Source of the DNA: Mayamaea pseudoterrestris
Taxonomy: Eukaryota > Bacillariophyta > Bacillariophyceae > Sellaphorales > Sellaphoraceae
Assembly (NCBI GenBank): GCA_027923505.1
Contig: BROI01000010.1
Location: forward strand, 930,001-994,000
Reading direction: 5' to 3'
Length of the DNA stretch: 64,000 bases
The position numbers were made by a program, and so were the translations under genes. The first letter of the stretch is position 1; each line of letters starts with the position of its first letter. Under the pieces are notes generated by a model that ran no database searches, had not been told where the DNA came from, and saw only the letters and a program-made list of their open reading frames with translations. Below, piece by piece: positions 42,165 to 55,700 of this stretch.

Positions 42165-43911
42165 GACCTGTCAAACGCCCCATGCCCTGGCCACCCAAAT
42201 ACCCAATGAGTTAGGCAAAACATTCCACGGTATGCCATGGATAGGTGCAGAGTCTCAAATGGTGCAAAAAAGGACTGCCTGGAGGCTGACGCCATGGGTA
42301 CGGCCTCCACTGTGGGTATGGCCAACACCACAAGTTGTAGAATCTGACCTGTCAAACGCCCCATGCCCTGGCCACCCAAATACCCAATGCGTCAGGCAAA
42401 ACCTGTCCAGGGTATGCCATTGACAGGTGCAGAGTCTCATAATGGTGCAAAAAGGACTGCCTGGAGGCTGACACCATGGGTACGGCCTACACTGTGGGTA
42501 TGGCCAACACCACAAGTTATAGATTCTGACCTGTCAAACGCCCCATGCCCTGGTCACCCAAATACCCAATGAGTCATGCAAAACATGTCCAGGGTATGCC
42601 ATTGACAGGTGCAGAGTCTCAAATGGTGCAAACAGGACTGCCTGGAGGCTGACACCGTGGGTACGGCCTCCACGTGGGTTTGGCCAACACCACAAGTTGT
42701 AGATTCTGACCTGTCAAATGCCCCATGCCCTGGCCACCCAAACTCCCAATGAGTCAGGCAAAACATGTCTAAATTATGCCATTGACAGGTGCAGAGTCTC
42801 AAATGGTGCAAAAAGGACTGCCTGGAGGCTGACACCGTGAGTACTTCCGCCTCCACTGTGGGTATGGCCAACACCACAAGTTGTAGATTCTGACCTGTCA
42901 AACGCCCCATGCCCTGGCCACCCAAATACCCAAAAAGTCGGGCAGAAAAATGTCCAGGGTATGCCATTGACAGGTGCAGAGTCTCAAATGGTGCCATAAG
43001 GACTGCCTGGAGGCTGACACCATGGGTACGGCCTCCACTGTGGGTGTGGCCAACACCACAAGTTTTAGAATTCTGACCTGTCAAACGCCGCATGCCCTGG
43101 CCACCCAAATACCCAATGAGCCATACAAAACATGTCCAGGGTATGCCATTGACAGGTGCAGAGTCTCAAATGGTGCAAAAAGGACTGCCTGGAGGCTGAC
43201 ACCATGGGTACGGCCTCCACTGTGGGTATGGCCAACACCACATGTTGCAGATTCTTCCCTGCCAAACGCCCCATGCCCTGGCCACCCAAATACCCAATGA
43301 GTCAGGCAAAACATGTCCAAAGTATGCCATTGACAGGTGCAGAGTCTCAAATGGTGCAAAAAGGACTGCCTGGAGGCTGACACCATGGGTACGGCCTCCA
43401 TGGTAAGTATGGCCAACACCACAAGTTTTAGAATTCTGACCTGTCAAACGCCCCATGCCCAGGCCACCCAAATACCCAATGAGTCAGGCAAACCATGTCC
43501 AGGGTATGTCATTGACAGGTGCAGAGTCTCAAATGGTGCAAAAAGGACTGCATGAAGGCTGACACCATGGGTATGGCCTCCACTGTGGGTATGGCCAACA
43601 CCACAAGTTTTCAATTCTTACCTGTCAAACGCCCCATGCCCTGGCCACCCAAATACCCAATGAGTCAGGCAAAACATGTCCAGGGTATGCCATTGACAGG
43701 TGCAGAGTCTCAAATGGTGCAAAAAGGACTGCCTGGAGGCTGACACCATGGGTACGACCTCCACTGTGGGAATGGCCAACACCACAAGTTGCAGATTCTT
43801 CCCTGTCAAACGCCCCATGCCCTGGCCACCCAAATACCCAATGAGTCAGGCAAAACATGTCCAGGGTATGCCATAGACAGGTGCAGAGTCTCAAATGGTG
43901 CAAAAAATGGC
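42165..43911 (+). repeat. Satellite A, second block (about 10 units)
   Basis: The 181-bp family again, moderately diverged between units. The switch from satellite B at about 42150-42170 happens at ACAAGTTGT, a word present in both families. The right edge runs into a short single-copy spacer. Confidence 0.92.
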
Positions 43912-43985
43912 TGTCCTGCCATGGTACTGGAAGGGTGCCATGGATTGGTATAGTCTGAATTTCATTGTTTTATGAACCATAACAA
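43912..43985. other. Single-copy spacer between satellites A and C
   Basis: About 75 bp with no repeat match in the window. It includes two overlapping GGTGCCATGG/GCCATGGTAC-type words and an AT-rich end. Confidence 0.5.
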
Positions 43986-46900
43986 GTGAATGCACTATGC
44001 ACTATAAATTTGTGACCTTGGATCATGCCCCAAGCCAGTTGACAAAGAGGTTGTGGGGATCTGATGTTTGCCGCTGCTAGGATAGGCAGTCACATAGTAC
44101 CTGCTAATTGAAGCTGCTGACCTGAAGGCAAAAGGCAAGCAGGAGGCTGATGCGCAAAACAAGTTCACCAAGGAGGTATGTCTTGTGCCCTCGGATCATG
44201 CACAGTGGCTGTGCGCATAGAGTGTGTGGGCATTTCATGTTTGCCACTGCTAGGTTGGTGTTCGGCAGTTGGGTAGTACATACCAGCAACTTCTGCGGAT
44301 CTGGAGGCAGGCAACTTGCAGGAGGCAAATGCACAAAGTGAATGCACTATACAATATCTATTTGTGACCTTGGATCATGTCCCAAGCCAATTGACAAAGA
44401 GGTTGTGGGGTTCTGATGTTTGCCGCTGCTAGGATAGGCAGTCACATAGTACCTGCCAACAGAAGCTGCTGACTTGAAGGCCAAGGCAAGCAGGAGGCTG
44501 ATGCGCAAACCAAATTCACCAAGAAGGTATGTCTTGTGCCCTTGGATCTTGCACAGTGGCTGTACGCATAGGGTGTGTGGGCACTTCATGTTTGCCACTG
44601 CTAGGTTGGTGTTCGGCAGTTGGGTAGCAGGTACCAGCAACTTCTGTGGATCTGGAGGCAGGCAACAAGCAGGAGGCAGATGCACGAAGTGAATGCACTA
44701 TACAATATTCATTTGTGACCTTGGATCATGCCCAAAGCCAGTTTACAAAGAGATTGTGAGGATCTGATGTTTGCCACTGCTAGGGTAGGCAGTCACATAG
44801 TATCTGCTAACTGAAGCTGCTGACCTGAAGGCAAAAGGCAAGCAGGAGGCTGATGCGCAAAACAAAATCACCAAGGAGGTATGTCTTGTGCCCTCGGATT
44901 ATGCACAGTGGCTGTACGCATAGAGTGTGTGGGCACTTCATGTTTGCCACTGCTAGGTTGGTGTTCGGCAGTTGGGTAGTACATACCAGCAACTTCTGCG
45001 GATCTGGAAGCAGGGACAAGCAAGAGGCAAATGCACATAGTGAATGAACTATACAATATCCATTTGTGACCTTGGATCATGCCCCAAGCCAGTTTACAAA
45101 TAGGTTGTGGGGATCTGAGGATAGGCAGTCACATAGTACCTGCCAGCTGAAGCTGCCGACCTAAAGGCCAAGGCAAGCAGGAGGCTGATGCGCAAACCAA
45201 TTTCACCAAGGAAGTATGTCTTGTGCCCTTGGATCATGCACAGTGGCTGTACGCATAGAGCATGTGGGCACTTCATGTTTGCCACTGCTAGGTTGGTGTT
45301 TGGCAGCTGGGTATACATACCAGCAACTCCTGTGGATCTGGAAGCAGGCAATAAGCAGGAGGCAAATGCACATAGTGAATGCACTCTACACTATCCATTT
45401 GTGACCTTGGATCATGCCCCAAGCCAGTTTACAAAGAGGTTGTGGGGATCTGATGTTTGTCACTGCTAGGGTAGGCAGTCACATAGTACCTGCCAACTGA
45501 AGCTGCTGACCTGAAGGCAAAAGGCAAGCAGGAGGCTGATGCGCAAACCAAATTCACCAAGGAGGTATGTCTTGTGCCCTTGGATCGGCGCAATTGTGTG
45601 GGCACTTCATGTTGCTAGGTACCAGCAACTCCTGCGGATCAATAAGCAGGAGGCAAATGCACAAAGTGAATGCACTATACAATATCCATTTGTGACCTTG
45701 GATCATGCCCCAAGCCAGTTTACAAAGAGATTGTGGGGATCTGATGTTTGCCACTGCTAGGGTAGGCAGTCACATAGTACCTGCTAACTGAAGCTGCTGA
45801 CCTGAAGGCAAAAGGCAAGCAGGAGGCTGATGCGCAAAACAAATTCACCAAGGAGGTATGTCTTGTGCCCTCGGATCATGCACAGTGGCTATAGAGTGTG
45901 GGCACATGTTTGCCACTGCTAGGTTGTTGCAGTTGGGTAGTACATACCAGCAACTTCTGCGGATCTGGAAGAAGCAGGAAAACAAGCAGGAGGCAAATGC
46001 ACAAAGTGAATGCACTATATCCAATATGACCGGCATGCCCATGCCATTTACAAGAGTGGGATATGTTTGCCACTGCTAGGAGTAGTACTGCTAACTGGAA
46101 GTGCTGACCCTGAGGCAAAGGCAAACAGAGGCGCAAAACTAATTCACCAAGGAGGTATGTCTTGTGCCCTCGGATCATGCACAGTGGCTGTACGCATAGA
46201 GTGTGTGGGCACTTCATGTTTGTCACTGCTAGGTTGGTGTTCAGCAGTTGGGTAGTACATACCAGCAACTCCTGCGGATCTGGAGGCAGGCAACAAGCAG
46301 GAGGCAAATGCACATAGTGAATGCGCTATACACTATCCATTTGTGACCTTGGATCATGCTCCAAGCCAGTTTACAAAGAAGTTGTGGGGATCTGATGTTT
46401 GCCACTTGTAGGGTAGGCAGTCACATAGTACCTGCTAACTGAAGCTGCTGACCTGAAGGCATAAGGCAAGCAGGAGGCTGATGTGCAAACCAAATTCACC
46501 AAGGAGGTATGTCTTGTGCCCTCGGATCATGCACAGTGGCTGTACGCATAGAGTGTGTGGGCACTTCATGTTTGCCACTGCTAGGTTGGTGTTCGGCAGT
46601 TGGGTAGTACATACCAGCAACTTCTGCGGATCTGGAAGCAGGCAACATGCAGGAGGCAAATGCACAAAGTGAATGCACTATACAATATCCATTTGTGACC
46701 TTGGATCATGCTCCAAGCCAGTTTACAAAGAAGTTGTGGGGATCTGATGTTTGCCACTGGTAGGGTAGGCAGTCACATAGTACCTGCCAACAGAAGCTGC
46801 TGACTTGAAGGCAAAAGGCAAGCAGTGCGCAAACCAAATTCTTCAAGGAGGTATGTCTTGTGCCCTTGGATCATGCACAGTGGCTGTACGCATAGAGTGT

Positions 46901-49900
46901 GTGGGCACTTCATGTTTGCCACTGCTAGGTTGGTGTTTGGCAGTTGGGTAGCAGGTACCAGCAACTCCTGCGGATCTGGAGGCAGGCAACAAGCAGGAGG
47001 CAAATGCACAAAGTGAATGCACTATACAATATCCATTTGTGACCTTGGATCATGCCCCAAGCCAGTTTACAAAGAGTTTATGGGGATCTGATGTTTGCCA
47101 CTGCTAGGGTAGGCAGTCACATAGTACCTGCTAACTGAAGCTGCTGACCTGAAGGCAAAAGGCAAGCAGGAGGCTGATGCGCAAAACAAATTCACCAAGG
47201 AGGTATGTCTTGTGCCCTTGGATCATGCACAGTGGCTGTACGCATAGAGTGTGTGGGCACTTCATGTTTGCCACTGCTAGGTTGGTGTTTGGCAGTTGGG
47301 TAGTACATACCAGGGAGACATGCGGGGAGGCAAATGCACAAAGTGAATGCACTACACAATATCCATTTGTGACCTTGCCCATGCCCGTTTACAAAGAGAT
47401 TGTGGATCTGATGTTTGCCACTGTATGCGTAGGCAGTCACATAGTACCTGCTAACTGAAGCTGCTGACCTGAAGGCAAAAGGCAAGCAGGAGGCTGATGC
47501 GCAAAACAAATTCACCAAGGAGGTATGTCTTGTGCCCTCGGATCATGCACAGTGGCTGTACGCATAGAGTGTGTGGGCACTTCATGTTTGCCACTGCTAG
47601 GTTGGTGTTCGGCAGTTGGGTAGTACATACCAGCAACTTCTGCGGATCTGGAAGTAGGCAACATGCAGGAGGCAAATGCACAAAGTGAATGCACTATACA
47701 ATATCCATTTGTGACCTTGGATTATGCCCCAAGCCAGTTTACAAAGAGATTGTGGGGATCTGATGTTTGCCACTGCTAGGGTAGGCAGTCACATAGTACC
47801 TGCTAACTGAAGCTGCTGACCTGAAGGCAAAAGGCAAGCAGGAGGCTGATGCGCAAAACAAAGTCACCAAGGAGGTATGTCTTGTGCCCTCGGATCATGC
47901 ACAGTGGCTGTACGCATAGAGTGTGTGGGCACTTCATGTTTGCCACTGCTAGGTTGGTGTTCGGCAGTTGGGTAGTACATACCAGCAACTTCTGCGGATC
48001 TGGAAGCAGGCAACATGCAGGAGGCAAATGCACAAAGTGAATGCACTATACAATATCCATTTGTGACCTTGGATCATGCCCCAAGCCAGTTTACAAAGAG
48101 ATTGTGGGGATCTGATGTTTGCCACTGCTAGGGTAGGCAGTCACATAGTACCTGCTAACTGAAGCTGCTGACCTGAAGGCAAAAGGCAAGCAGGAGGCTG
48201 ATGCGCCAAAACACAAATATCCAGGGGTTGTGTCGGTCACGCTCCAGGTGCACTTCTCCTTTTCGTGTAGTACATACCAGCAACTTTGCGGATCTGGAAG
48301 CAGGCAACATGCAGGGAGGCAATGCACAAAGTGAATGCACTATACAATATTCATTTGTGACCTTGGATCATGCCCAAAAGCCAGTTTTACAAAAGATTGT
48401 GAGGATCTGATGTTTGCCACTGCTAGGCGGCAGTCACATAGTACCTGCTAACTGAAGCAGTGACTGAAGGCAAAAGGCAAGCAGGAGGCTGATGCGCAAA
48501 ACAAAAACCAAGGAGGTATGTCTTGTGCCCTCGGATCATGCACAGTGGTTGCACATAGAGTTGGGTATCATGTTTGTTTATCTAGGTTGGTGTCGGCAGT
48601 TGGGTAGTACATACCAGCAACTTTTGCGGATCTGGAAGCAGGCAACATGCAGGAGGCAAATGCACAAAGTGAATGCACTATACAATATTCATTTGTGACC
48701 TTGGATCATGCCCAAAGCCAGTTTACAAAGAGATTGTGAGGATCTGATGTTTGCCACTGCTAGGGTAGGCAGTCACATAGTATCTGCTAACTGAAGCTGC
48801 TGACCTGAAGGCAAAAGGCAAGCAGGAGGCTGATGCGCAAAACAAAATCACCAAGGAGGTATGTCTTGTGCCCTCGGATCATGCACAGTGGCTGTACGCA
48901 TAGAGTGTGTGGGCACTTCATGTTTGCCACTACTAGGTTGGTGTTCGGCAGTTGGGTAGTACATACCAACAATTTCTGCGGATCTGGAAGCAGGCAACAT
49001 GCAGGAGGCAAATGCACAAAGTGAATGCACTATACAATATCCATTTGTGACCTTGGATCATGCCCCAACCAGTTTACAAAGAGATTGTGGGGATCTGATG
49101 TTTGCTTACTGTTAGGTAGGCAGTCAATAGTACCTGCTAACTGAAGCTGCTGACCTGAAGGCAAAAGGCGCGCAGAGTGATGCGCAAAATAAAACCAAGG
49201 AGGTGTTTGTGCTCGATCTCACATGGTGCTGCATAGAGTGTGTGGGCAATAGTTGAGGTTGGTGTTCGGAGTTGGGTGTACATACCAGCAACCTTGGATC
49301 TGGAAGAGGCAACATGCAGGAGGCAAATGCACAAAGTGAATGCACTATAAATATCCATTTGTGACCTTGGATCATGCCCCCAAGCCAGTTTACAAAGAGA
49401 TTGTGGGGATCTGATGTTTGCTACTGTTAGGTAGGCAGTCACAGCGTTAACTGAAGTTGTGACGAAGGCAAAAGGCAAGCAGGAGTGCTGATGCGCAAAA
49501 ATCAACAAAGGAGGTTGTTTGTGCCCTGGATCAGGAAGTACAGAGTGTGTGGGTATCATGTTTGCATGGTTGGTGTTCGTGCAGTTGGGTAGTACATTAC
49601 CAGCAATTCGATCTGCAGCAGCACATGAGGAGGCAAAGACAAAGTGAATGCAATACATATCCATTTTGACGATCATGCCCCAAGCCAGTTTACAACGAGA
49701 TTGTGGGGATCTGATGTTTACACTGCTAGGGTAGGCAGTCACATCGCATCAGCTAACTGGAAGCTGACCTGAAGGCAAAAGGCAAGAGAGGTGATGCGCA
49801 AAACAAAGTTCACCAAGAGGTATGTCTTGTGCCTCGGATCATTGGACAGTGGCTGTACGTGATAGAGGTGGGCATCATGTTTGGCACTGCAGAAATTATG

Positions 49901-52755
49901 TTCGCAAGGGCAGTACATACCAACAATTTCGGATCTGGAAGCAGGCAACAAGGAGGAAATGCACAAAGTGAATGCACATAAATATCCATTTGTACTTGGA
50001 TCATGCCCACCTTACAAAGAGATTGTGGGGATCCGATGTTTGCCACTGTTAGGGTGGGCAGTCACATTGTACCTGCTAACTGAAGCTGTTGAGGAGCAAG
50101 GCAAGCAGGAGGCTGATGCAAACAAATTCACTAAGGAGGTATGTCTGGTGCTCGGATCATGCACAGTGGCTGTACGCATAGAGTGTGGGATTGTTTGCTA
50201 CTGCTAGGTCGGTGTTCACAGTTGGGTAGTACATACCAGCAACTTCGGTGTGGAAGCAGGCAACATGAGGAGGAATGCACAAAGTGAATGCACTATACAA
50301 TATCCATTTGTGACCTTGGACTGTCCTGCAGTTTACAAAGAGATTGTGGGGATCTGATGTTTAAGCCACTGTTGGGTAGGCAGTCACATAGTACCTGCTA
50401 ACTGAAGCTGCTGACCTGAAGGCAAAAGGGCAAGCAGAGGCTGATAAAACAAAACAGAGGGGCGTGTCTTGTGCCTCGGATCAACAACAGTTGCAGAGTG
50501 TGTGGGCACATGTTAGCCACTGCTAGGTTGGGAGTTGGTACATACCAGCAACTTCTGGAAGCAGGCAACATGCAGAGGAAATGCACAAAGTGCATGCACA
50601 TGACAAACCATTGATCTGGATGGCCAAGTTACAAAGAGATGGGGATCTGATGTTTGCCATCGTAAGTAGGCAGTCGATATAGTATCAAGTAACTGAAGTG
50701 CTGACCTGAAGAAGGGAGGGATGCAAAAATTCACCAAGGGAGGTATATCTTGTGCCTCGATCATGCACAGTGGATGGGATCATGTACACCAGGTTGAGTG
50801 GGTAGTACATACCAGCAACTTTCTGATCTGGAAGCAGGCAACAACATGCAGGGAGGCAAATGCACAAAGTGAATGCACCATACAATATCCATTTTAACTG
50901 ATCATATGCCCCAAGCCAGTTTACAAAGAGATTAGATCTGATGTGCATTGCTAGGTAGGCAGTCACATAGTACTTGCTAACTGAAGCTGCTGACCTGAAG
51001 GCAAAAGGCAAGCAGGAGGCTGATGCGCAAAACAAATTGGAGGTCTGAAATCTGACCAGTGGTCAGGTATGCATAGATGCAGCACTGTGTGTTGGTGTGT
51101 TGAGTGTACATACCAGCAATTGGTGATTCTAAAGGCAACATGCAGGAGGCAAATGCACAAAGTGAATGCACTATACAATATCCATTTCAGACCTTGGATG
51201 TTTCCCGCCAGGCTTGCAAAGAGATTGTGGGGATCTGATGTAACACTGCTAGGTAGGCAGTCGTACCTGGTTAACTGTAGTTGCTACCTGAAGGCAAAAG
51301 GCAAGCAGGAGGCTGATGCGCAAAACAAATTCACCAAGGAGGTATGTCTAGCGGATTGGGCACAGTGGCTGTACGCATAGAGTGTATGGGACTTCATGTT
51401 TGCCACTGCTAGGTTGGTGTTCGGCAGTTGGGCAGTACATACCAGCAACTTCTGAGATCTGGAAGCAGGCAACATGCAGGAGAATGCAAAGTGATGCACA
51501 TATACAACATTCATTTGTGACCTTGGACTGGCTGCCCCAGAAGCCAGTTTACAAAGAGATGTCAGGGGATCTGATGTTTTGCCACTCGCTAGGTTAGGCA
51601 GTCACATAGTACCGTGACTGAAGCTGCTGACCTGAAGGCAAAAGGCAAGCAGGAGGCTGATGCACGCAAATACACAATTCACCAAAGAGGTATGTCTTTG
51701 TCCCCTCGGATCATGCACAGTGGCTCGCATAGAGTGTGTGGGCACTTCATGTTTCTGCCACTGCAGGTTGGTGTTCCCGGCAGTTGGGTGAGTACATACC
51801 AGCAACGCCAAGTCTGGAAGCAGGCAACATGCAGGAGGCAAATGCACAAAGTGAATGTAATTATACAATATCCACAAAATTGGATGCTCCAAGCAGTTTA
51901 CACAAAGAGATTTGTGGGATCTAGCTTTTTTCTGCCATCGGTAGGTAGCCTACACACTACACTGGAAGTGCTGACCTGAAGGCAAAAGGCAAAGCAGGAG
52001 GCTGGATGCAAAACAAATCTTCACCAAGGAGTGTCTTGTGCCTCGGATCATGCACAGTGGCTGTACACATAGAGTGTGTGGGGCAATTTCATGTTTGCCA
52101 CTGCTAGGCTGGTGTTCGGCAGTTGGGCAGTACATACCAGTAACTTCTATGGATCTGGAAGTAGGCAACATGGGCAGAGGCAAATACAATGTGCTAGAAT
52201 TATACAATATTCTTTTGTGCCTTGGATCATGCCCCAAGCCAGTTGTACAAAGAGATTGTGGGGATCTGATGTTTGCCACTGCTAAGGGTTGGCAGTCACA
52301 CTTGTCGTACCTGTAACTGAAGCTGCTGACCTGAAGGCAAAAGGCAAGCAGGAGGCTGATGCGCAAAACAAATTCATCCAGGAGGTATGTCTTGTGCCCT
52401 GGATCATGCACAGTGGCTGTACGCATAGAGTGTGTGTGGGCACTCCATGTTTGCCACTCTAGGTTGGTGTTCGCAGTTGGGTAGTACATACCAGCAACTT
52501 CGCGGATCTGGAAGCAGGCAACATGCAGGATGTAAAATGCACAAAGTGAATGCACTATAATAATATCCATTTGTGAGCTTGGATCATCCCAAGCCAGTTT
52601 ACAAAGAGATAGGGATCTGATGTTTGGCATCAATGCCGCTGACCTGAAGGCAAAAGGTGCTGGTGAGGCTGATGCGCAAAACAAATACACCAAGGAGGTA
52701 GTAAATTGTCGTATGCCACCACAGTGGCAGTACAAAGTGAAAGAATTGGTGGGTG
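43986..52755 (+). repeat. Satellite C, 352-bp higher-order units of two ~176-bp monomers
   Basis: The period is about 352 bp where intact (for example 47451 to 47803), with some units near 338. Each unit has two related monomers: type 1 with GCTGACCTGAAGGCAAAAGG and GATGCGCAAAACAAATTCAC, and type 2 with GCGGATCTGGAAGCAGGCAA and AATGCACAAAGTGAATGCAC. Both share TAGTAC near the start, GGATCATGC in the middle and GTTTGCCACTGCTAGG at the end. Monomer 1 reads AADLKAKGKQEADAQ and monomer 2 SADLEAGNMQEANAQ in the corresponding frame. Units between 48.2 and 52.7 kb carry many small indels. Confidence 0.9.
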
Positions 52756-55700
52756 GCACATGCAGATTCTTCCGTCAAAGCCCCATGCCTGGCCACCCAA
52801 ATACCCAATGAGTCCTCAATGACAGAAGTAAAAATATGTCCAGGGTAGGCCATTGACAGGTGCAGTTGAAAAAGGATGCCTGGAGGTGACAATGGGAGGA
52901 TTGGGTATGGCCAACACCACAAGTTGCAGATTCTCCCTGTCAAACGCATGCCCTGGCCACCCAAATACCCAATGAGTCAGGCAAACATGTGTGTCCAGGG
53001 GATATTGACAGGTGCAGAGTCTCAAATGGCAAAAAGGACTGAGGAAAACATGGTACGGATTGGGTGGTATGGCCAACACCACAAGTTGAGATCCTGTCAA
53101 ACGCCCCATGCCCTGGCCACCCAAATACCCAATGAGTCAGGCAAACATGTCCAGGGATGCCAGCTGACAGTGCAGAGTCAATGGAGTAAAAGGACTGCCT
53201 GGAGGCTGACACTGGGTACGTCTCCACTTGGGTATGGCCAACACCACAAGAAAGATTCTCAAAAGTCCATGCCCTGGCCACCCAAAACAATGAGTCAGGC
53301 AATACATGTCCAGAGTAGCTGGACAGGCGTCATGGTGCAAAAGGACTGCCTGGGAGGCTGAACCATGGGCACGGCTCAGTGGGTATTGGCCAACACCACA
53401 AGTTCGATTCTCCTGTCAAACGCCCATGCGGGTGCCTCAAATACCAATGAGTCAGGAAAACATGTCCAGGGGATGCCATTGACAGGGTTCTCTTGCCTTT
53501 TGGCACCCAAATACCGATGAGTCAGGGCAAAAAATGTCCAGTGCTTGACAGGTGCAATAGTTCATGGTGCAAAAAAGGACTGCCTAGGAGGGCTCCATGG
53601 GTATGGTCAACACCACAAGTTGTCAGATTCACCCCGTCAAACGCCCATGTCCGTGGCCACCCAAATACCAATGAGTCAGGCAAAATTCAGGGGGATTGAA
53701 GGTGCAGAGAGTCTCAAATGGTGCAAAAGGGACTGTGGGTGACACCATGGGCACGGCCTCCATGTGGGTTGGCCAACACCACAAGTTGTAGATTCTTCGT
53801 CAAACGCCCATGCTGGCACACAAATACCAATGAGTCAGGCCAAACATGTCCAGGGGATGACATTGACAGGTGCAGAGTCTCAAATGGTGCAAAAAGGACT
53901 GCCTGGAGGCTGACACCATGGGTACGCCTCATGTGGCCAACACACAAGTTGTCGATTTCTTCAACGCCCTGCCTGGCCACCCAAATACCCAACAGTCAGG
54001 CAAAACATGTCCAGGTTGCCATAGTGAAGTTCTGGTGCAAAAGGACTGCTGGAGGCTGACACGGGTTAGGGAGGCCAAACCACAAGTTGCCGACCTGTCA
54101 AACCCATGCCTGGGCCCACCCAAATACCCAATGAGTCAGGCAAAACATGTCCAGGGTATGCCATTGACAGGTGCAGAGTCCAAATGGTGCAAAAGGACTG
54201 CCTGGGAGGCTGACACCATGGGTACGGCCCCACGGTGGGTATGGCCAACACCACAAGTTGCAGATTCTCCTGTCAAACGCCCCATGCCCCACAAAACAAT
54301 GAGTCAGGCAAAACATGTCCAGGGTATGCCATTGACAGCTGCATAGTCTCCAAATGGTGCAAAGGACTGCTGAGGCTGAAGGTCTCCAGTGGATGGCCAA
54401 CACCACAAGTTGCAGATCTGCCCTGTCAAACGCCCCATGCCCTGCCACCCAAATACCCAATGAGTCAGGCAAAAATGTCCGGACAAGACTGTGAGGGACA
54501 AGGGCATGCCATGTGGGTATGGCCAACACCACAAGTTGGATCTTCGTCAAACCGCGGCAAAAACCAAAGTCAGGATGTCCGGATGCTGACAGGTAGTCAA
54601 ATGGTGCAAAACTGCCGAGGCTGACAACCAGGGTAGGCCTCCACTGTGGAGTATGGCCAACACACAAGTTGTCAGATTTTCCTGTCAAACGCCCCATGCC
54701 CGGCCACCCAAATACCCAATGAGTCAGGCCAAACATGTCCAGGGTATGCATTGACAGGTGCATAGTCTCAAATGGTGCAAAAAAGGACCGCCTGAGGGAC
54801 ACCATGGGCACGGCCCCACGTGGGTATGGCCAACACCACAAGTTGCGACCCCTGTCAAACCCCCATGCCGGCCACCAAATACCCAATGAGTCAGGCAAAA
54901 CATTTCCAGGGGATGCATTGACAGGTGCATAGTCTCAAATGGTGCAGAAAGGACTGCCTGAGGGAACCAGGGTAGTCCATGTGGGTATGGCCAACACCAC
55001 AAGTTGCAGATCTCCCTGTCAAAGCCTGGCCACCAAAACCCAAGAGTCAGGCAAAACATGTCCAGGGTATGCATTGACAGGTGATAGTCTCAAATGGTGC
55101 AAAAAGTGACTGCGAGGCTGACAAAGGGTAGGGCTCCAGTGGGTATGGCCAACACCACCAGTTGCAGATCATCCGTCAAACGCCCCATGCCTGGGCCACC
55201 CAAATACCAAGTCAGGCAAATGTCCAGGGGATGCATTGACAGGTGCAGAGTCTCAAATGGTGCAAAAAGGACTGCCTGAGGCTGACAACATGGGTAAGGC
55301 CTCCACTGTGGGTATGGCCAACACCACAAGTTGCAGATTTCCCTGTCAAACGCCCATGCTGGCCACCCAAATACCCAATGAGTCAGGCAAAACATGTCCA
55401 GGGTATGCCATGGACAGGTGCATAGTCTCAAATGGTGCAAAAAGGACTGCCTGGAGGCTGACACCACTGTGGGTATGGCCAACACCACAAGTTGCAGATT
55501 CTTCCCTGTCAAACGCCCCATGCCCTGGCCACCCAAATACCCAATGAGTCAGGCAAAACATGTCCAAGGATTGGATTTACAGATGCAATATCTCAAATGG
55601 TGCAAAAAGGACTGTGAGGTGACAACATGGGTACGGCCTCCACGGTGGGTATGGCCAACACCACAAGTTGTCGATTCTGACCTGTCAAACGCCCCATGCC

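Noticed and set aside
37439-42379. Many 88-89-codon minus-strand frames spaced 169 bp apart
   Set aside because: They repeat with the satellite B unit, overlap one another and change frame with each unit (169 is not a multiple of three).
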